From JBBQSN01 sp038213835 (lineage in GTDB: Bacteria > Actinomycetota > Actinomycetes > Actinomycetales > CAWJMD01), in contig JBBQSN010000185.1 of the NCBI GenBank assembly GCA_038213835.1, positions 1-5,930 of the forward strand: DNA of 5,930 nucleotides, in the 5' to 3' direction. Every line of letters starts with the position of its first letter. The stretch's first letter is position 1. A program made the position numbers and the translations under genes. The notes below the pieces were generated by a model, which did not search any database, was not told the DNA's origin, and was given only the letters and a program-made list of their open reading frames with translations. Below, one piece after another: positions 5,580 through 5,930 of this stretch.

Positions 5580-5930
5580 TCAGCGGGCCGCCCCTACCTG
5601 CTCCCCGTCCTCGTCCACCGTGGCCGGTGCGCGCACGGTGAACCAGCCGAGCGACAGCTGGACAATCGGACCGATCCCCACCGCGTACAGCAGCGTGCCC
5701 ACGCCGACCGTGCCGCCGATCAGCCAGCCCAGGGCCAGCACGGTCAGCTCGATCGTGGTGCGGACCAGCCGCGTCGACCGTCCCGTCAGCCGCACCAGGC
5801 CGGTCATCAGTCCGTCGCGCGGGCCGGGACCGAGACCGGCGCCGATGTACAGCCCCCCCGCGATGCCGTTGCCGACGATGCCGGTGAGCAGGTAGGCGAT
5901 CCGGACCGCCAGGTGCTCCGGCTCGGGCAG
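5580..5930 (-). CDS. YczE/YitT-like membrane protein, C-terminal part (runs off right edge)
   Basis: Only the last 116 residues are visible; the start lies beyond base 5930. The part seen matches the YczE/YyaS-like family of predicted multi-pass membrane proteins. A hydrophobic segment (AYLLTGIVGNGIAGGLYIGA) spans visible residues 12-31, followed by the glycine-rich family motif GLGPGPRDGLMTGLV at 32-46, a basic loop (RLTGRSTRLVRTTIE), then ELTVLALGWLIGGTVGVGTL and LYAVGIGPIVQLSLGWF, two further membrane segments. The last 20 residues are charged and likely cytoplasmic. A shorter reading starting at the internal ATG at 5805-5807 is unlikely, because the frame upstream of it is family-like. 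It is convergent with the MerR gene, with 47 bp between stop codons. The function of the family is not established; transport or regulator-linked roles are guesses. Confidence 0.87.
   Translation of the reverse strand: MPEPEHLAVRIAYLLTGIVGNGIAGGLYIGAGLGPGPRDGLMTGLVRLTGRSTRLVRTTIELTVLALGWLIGGTVGVGTLLYAVGIGPIVQLSLGWFTVRAPATVDEDGEQVGAAR

Noticed and set aside
5620..5895. Plus-strand open frame of 91 codons near the right edge
   Set aside because: Antisense to the conserved membrane protein. The product is Pro/Ser/Arg-rich with no recognisable motif.
1..5930. CRISPR arrays, tRNA or rRNA genes, insertion sequences, attachment sites
   Set aside because: I saw no spaced direct repeats, tRNA-like cloverleaf, transposase motif or terminal inverted repeats. 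Apart from the 12-bp repeat at 247-282 the window is protein-coding nearly throughout.

Overview
The window comes from a very GC-rich, gene-dense genome that is most likely a high-GC actinobacterium. The evidence is strong G/C bias at third codon positions, stop-start overlaps of the ATGA type, GTG starts, and at least two (probably three) genes whose start codon lies 6-8 nt after a TANNNT-like -10 box, the usual layout of leaderless actinobacterial transcripts. Gene content fits a soil or rock actinomycete (Geodermatophilaceae or Frankia-like), but the genus cannot be fixed from the sequence.

Layout. (1) Bases 1-285, minus strand: the first 95 residues of a LarB-family nickel-pincer-cofactor enzyme, running off the left edge, with a small 12-bp tandem repeat in its N-terminus. 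(2) Bases 286-391: a divergent intergenic region holding a likely larB -10 box and, next to the plus-strand operon, an A/T-rich palindrome (TTTGTA-C-TACAAA) that is a good operator candidate. (3) Bases 392-3019: a tightly coupled four-gene operon in which every junction is an ATGA overlap. It encodes an unknown multi-pass membrane protein, a winged-helix regulator, an ABC ATPase and an ABC-2-type permease. The regulator probably senses something related to the exporter and acts on the palindrome. (4) Bases 3079-3624: a DUF421 (YetF-like) membrane protein. (5) Bases 3683-4657: prephenate dehydratase (pheA), the last specific step toward phenylalanine, complete with its ACT regulatory domain. 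(6) Bases 4692-5532: a MerR-family regulator with a C-terminal effector-type domain, broken by a frameshift near 5346. Its promoter region overlaps the end of pheA. (7) Bases 5580-5930, minus strand: the C-terminal part of a YczE/YitT-like membrane protein, convergent with the MerR gene and running off the right edge.

The genes do not form one pathway. The coherent unit is the 392-3019 export operon with its own regulator and operator candidate. pheA is a housekeeping gene. The MerR gene is the most unusual locus, because its reading frame shifts in a way that one deletion between short direct repeats would explain, and because the shifted frame stays open to the right edge, antisense to the next gene.
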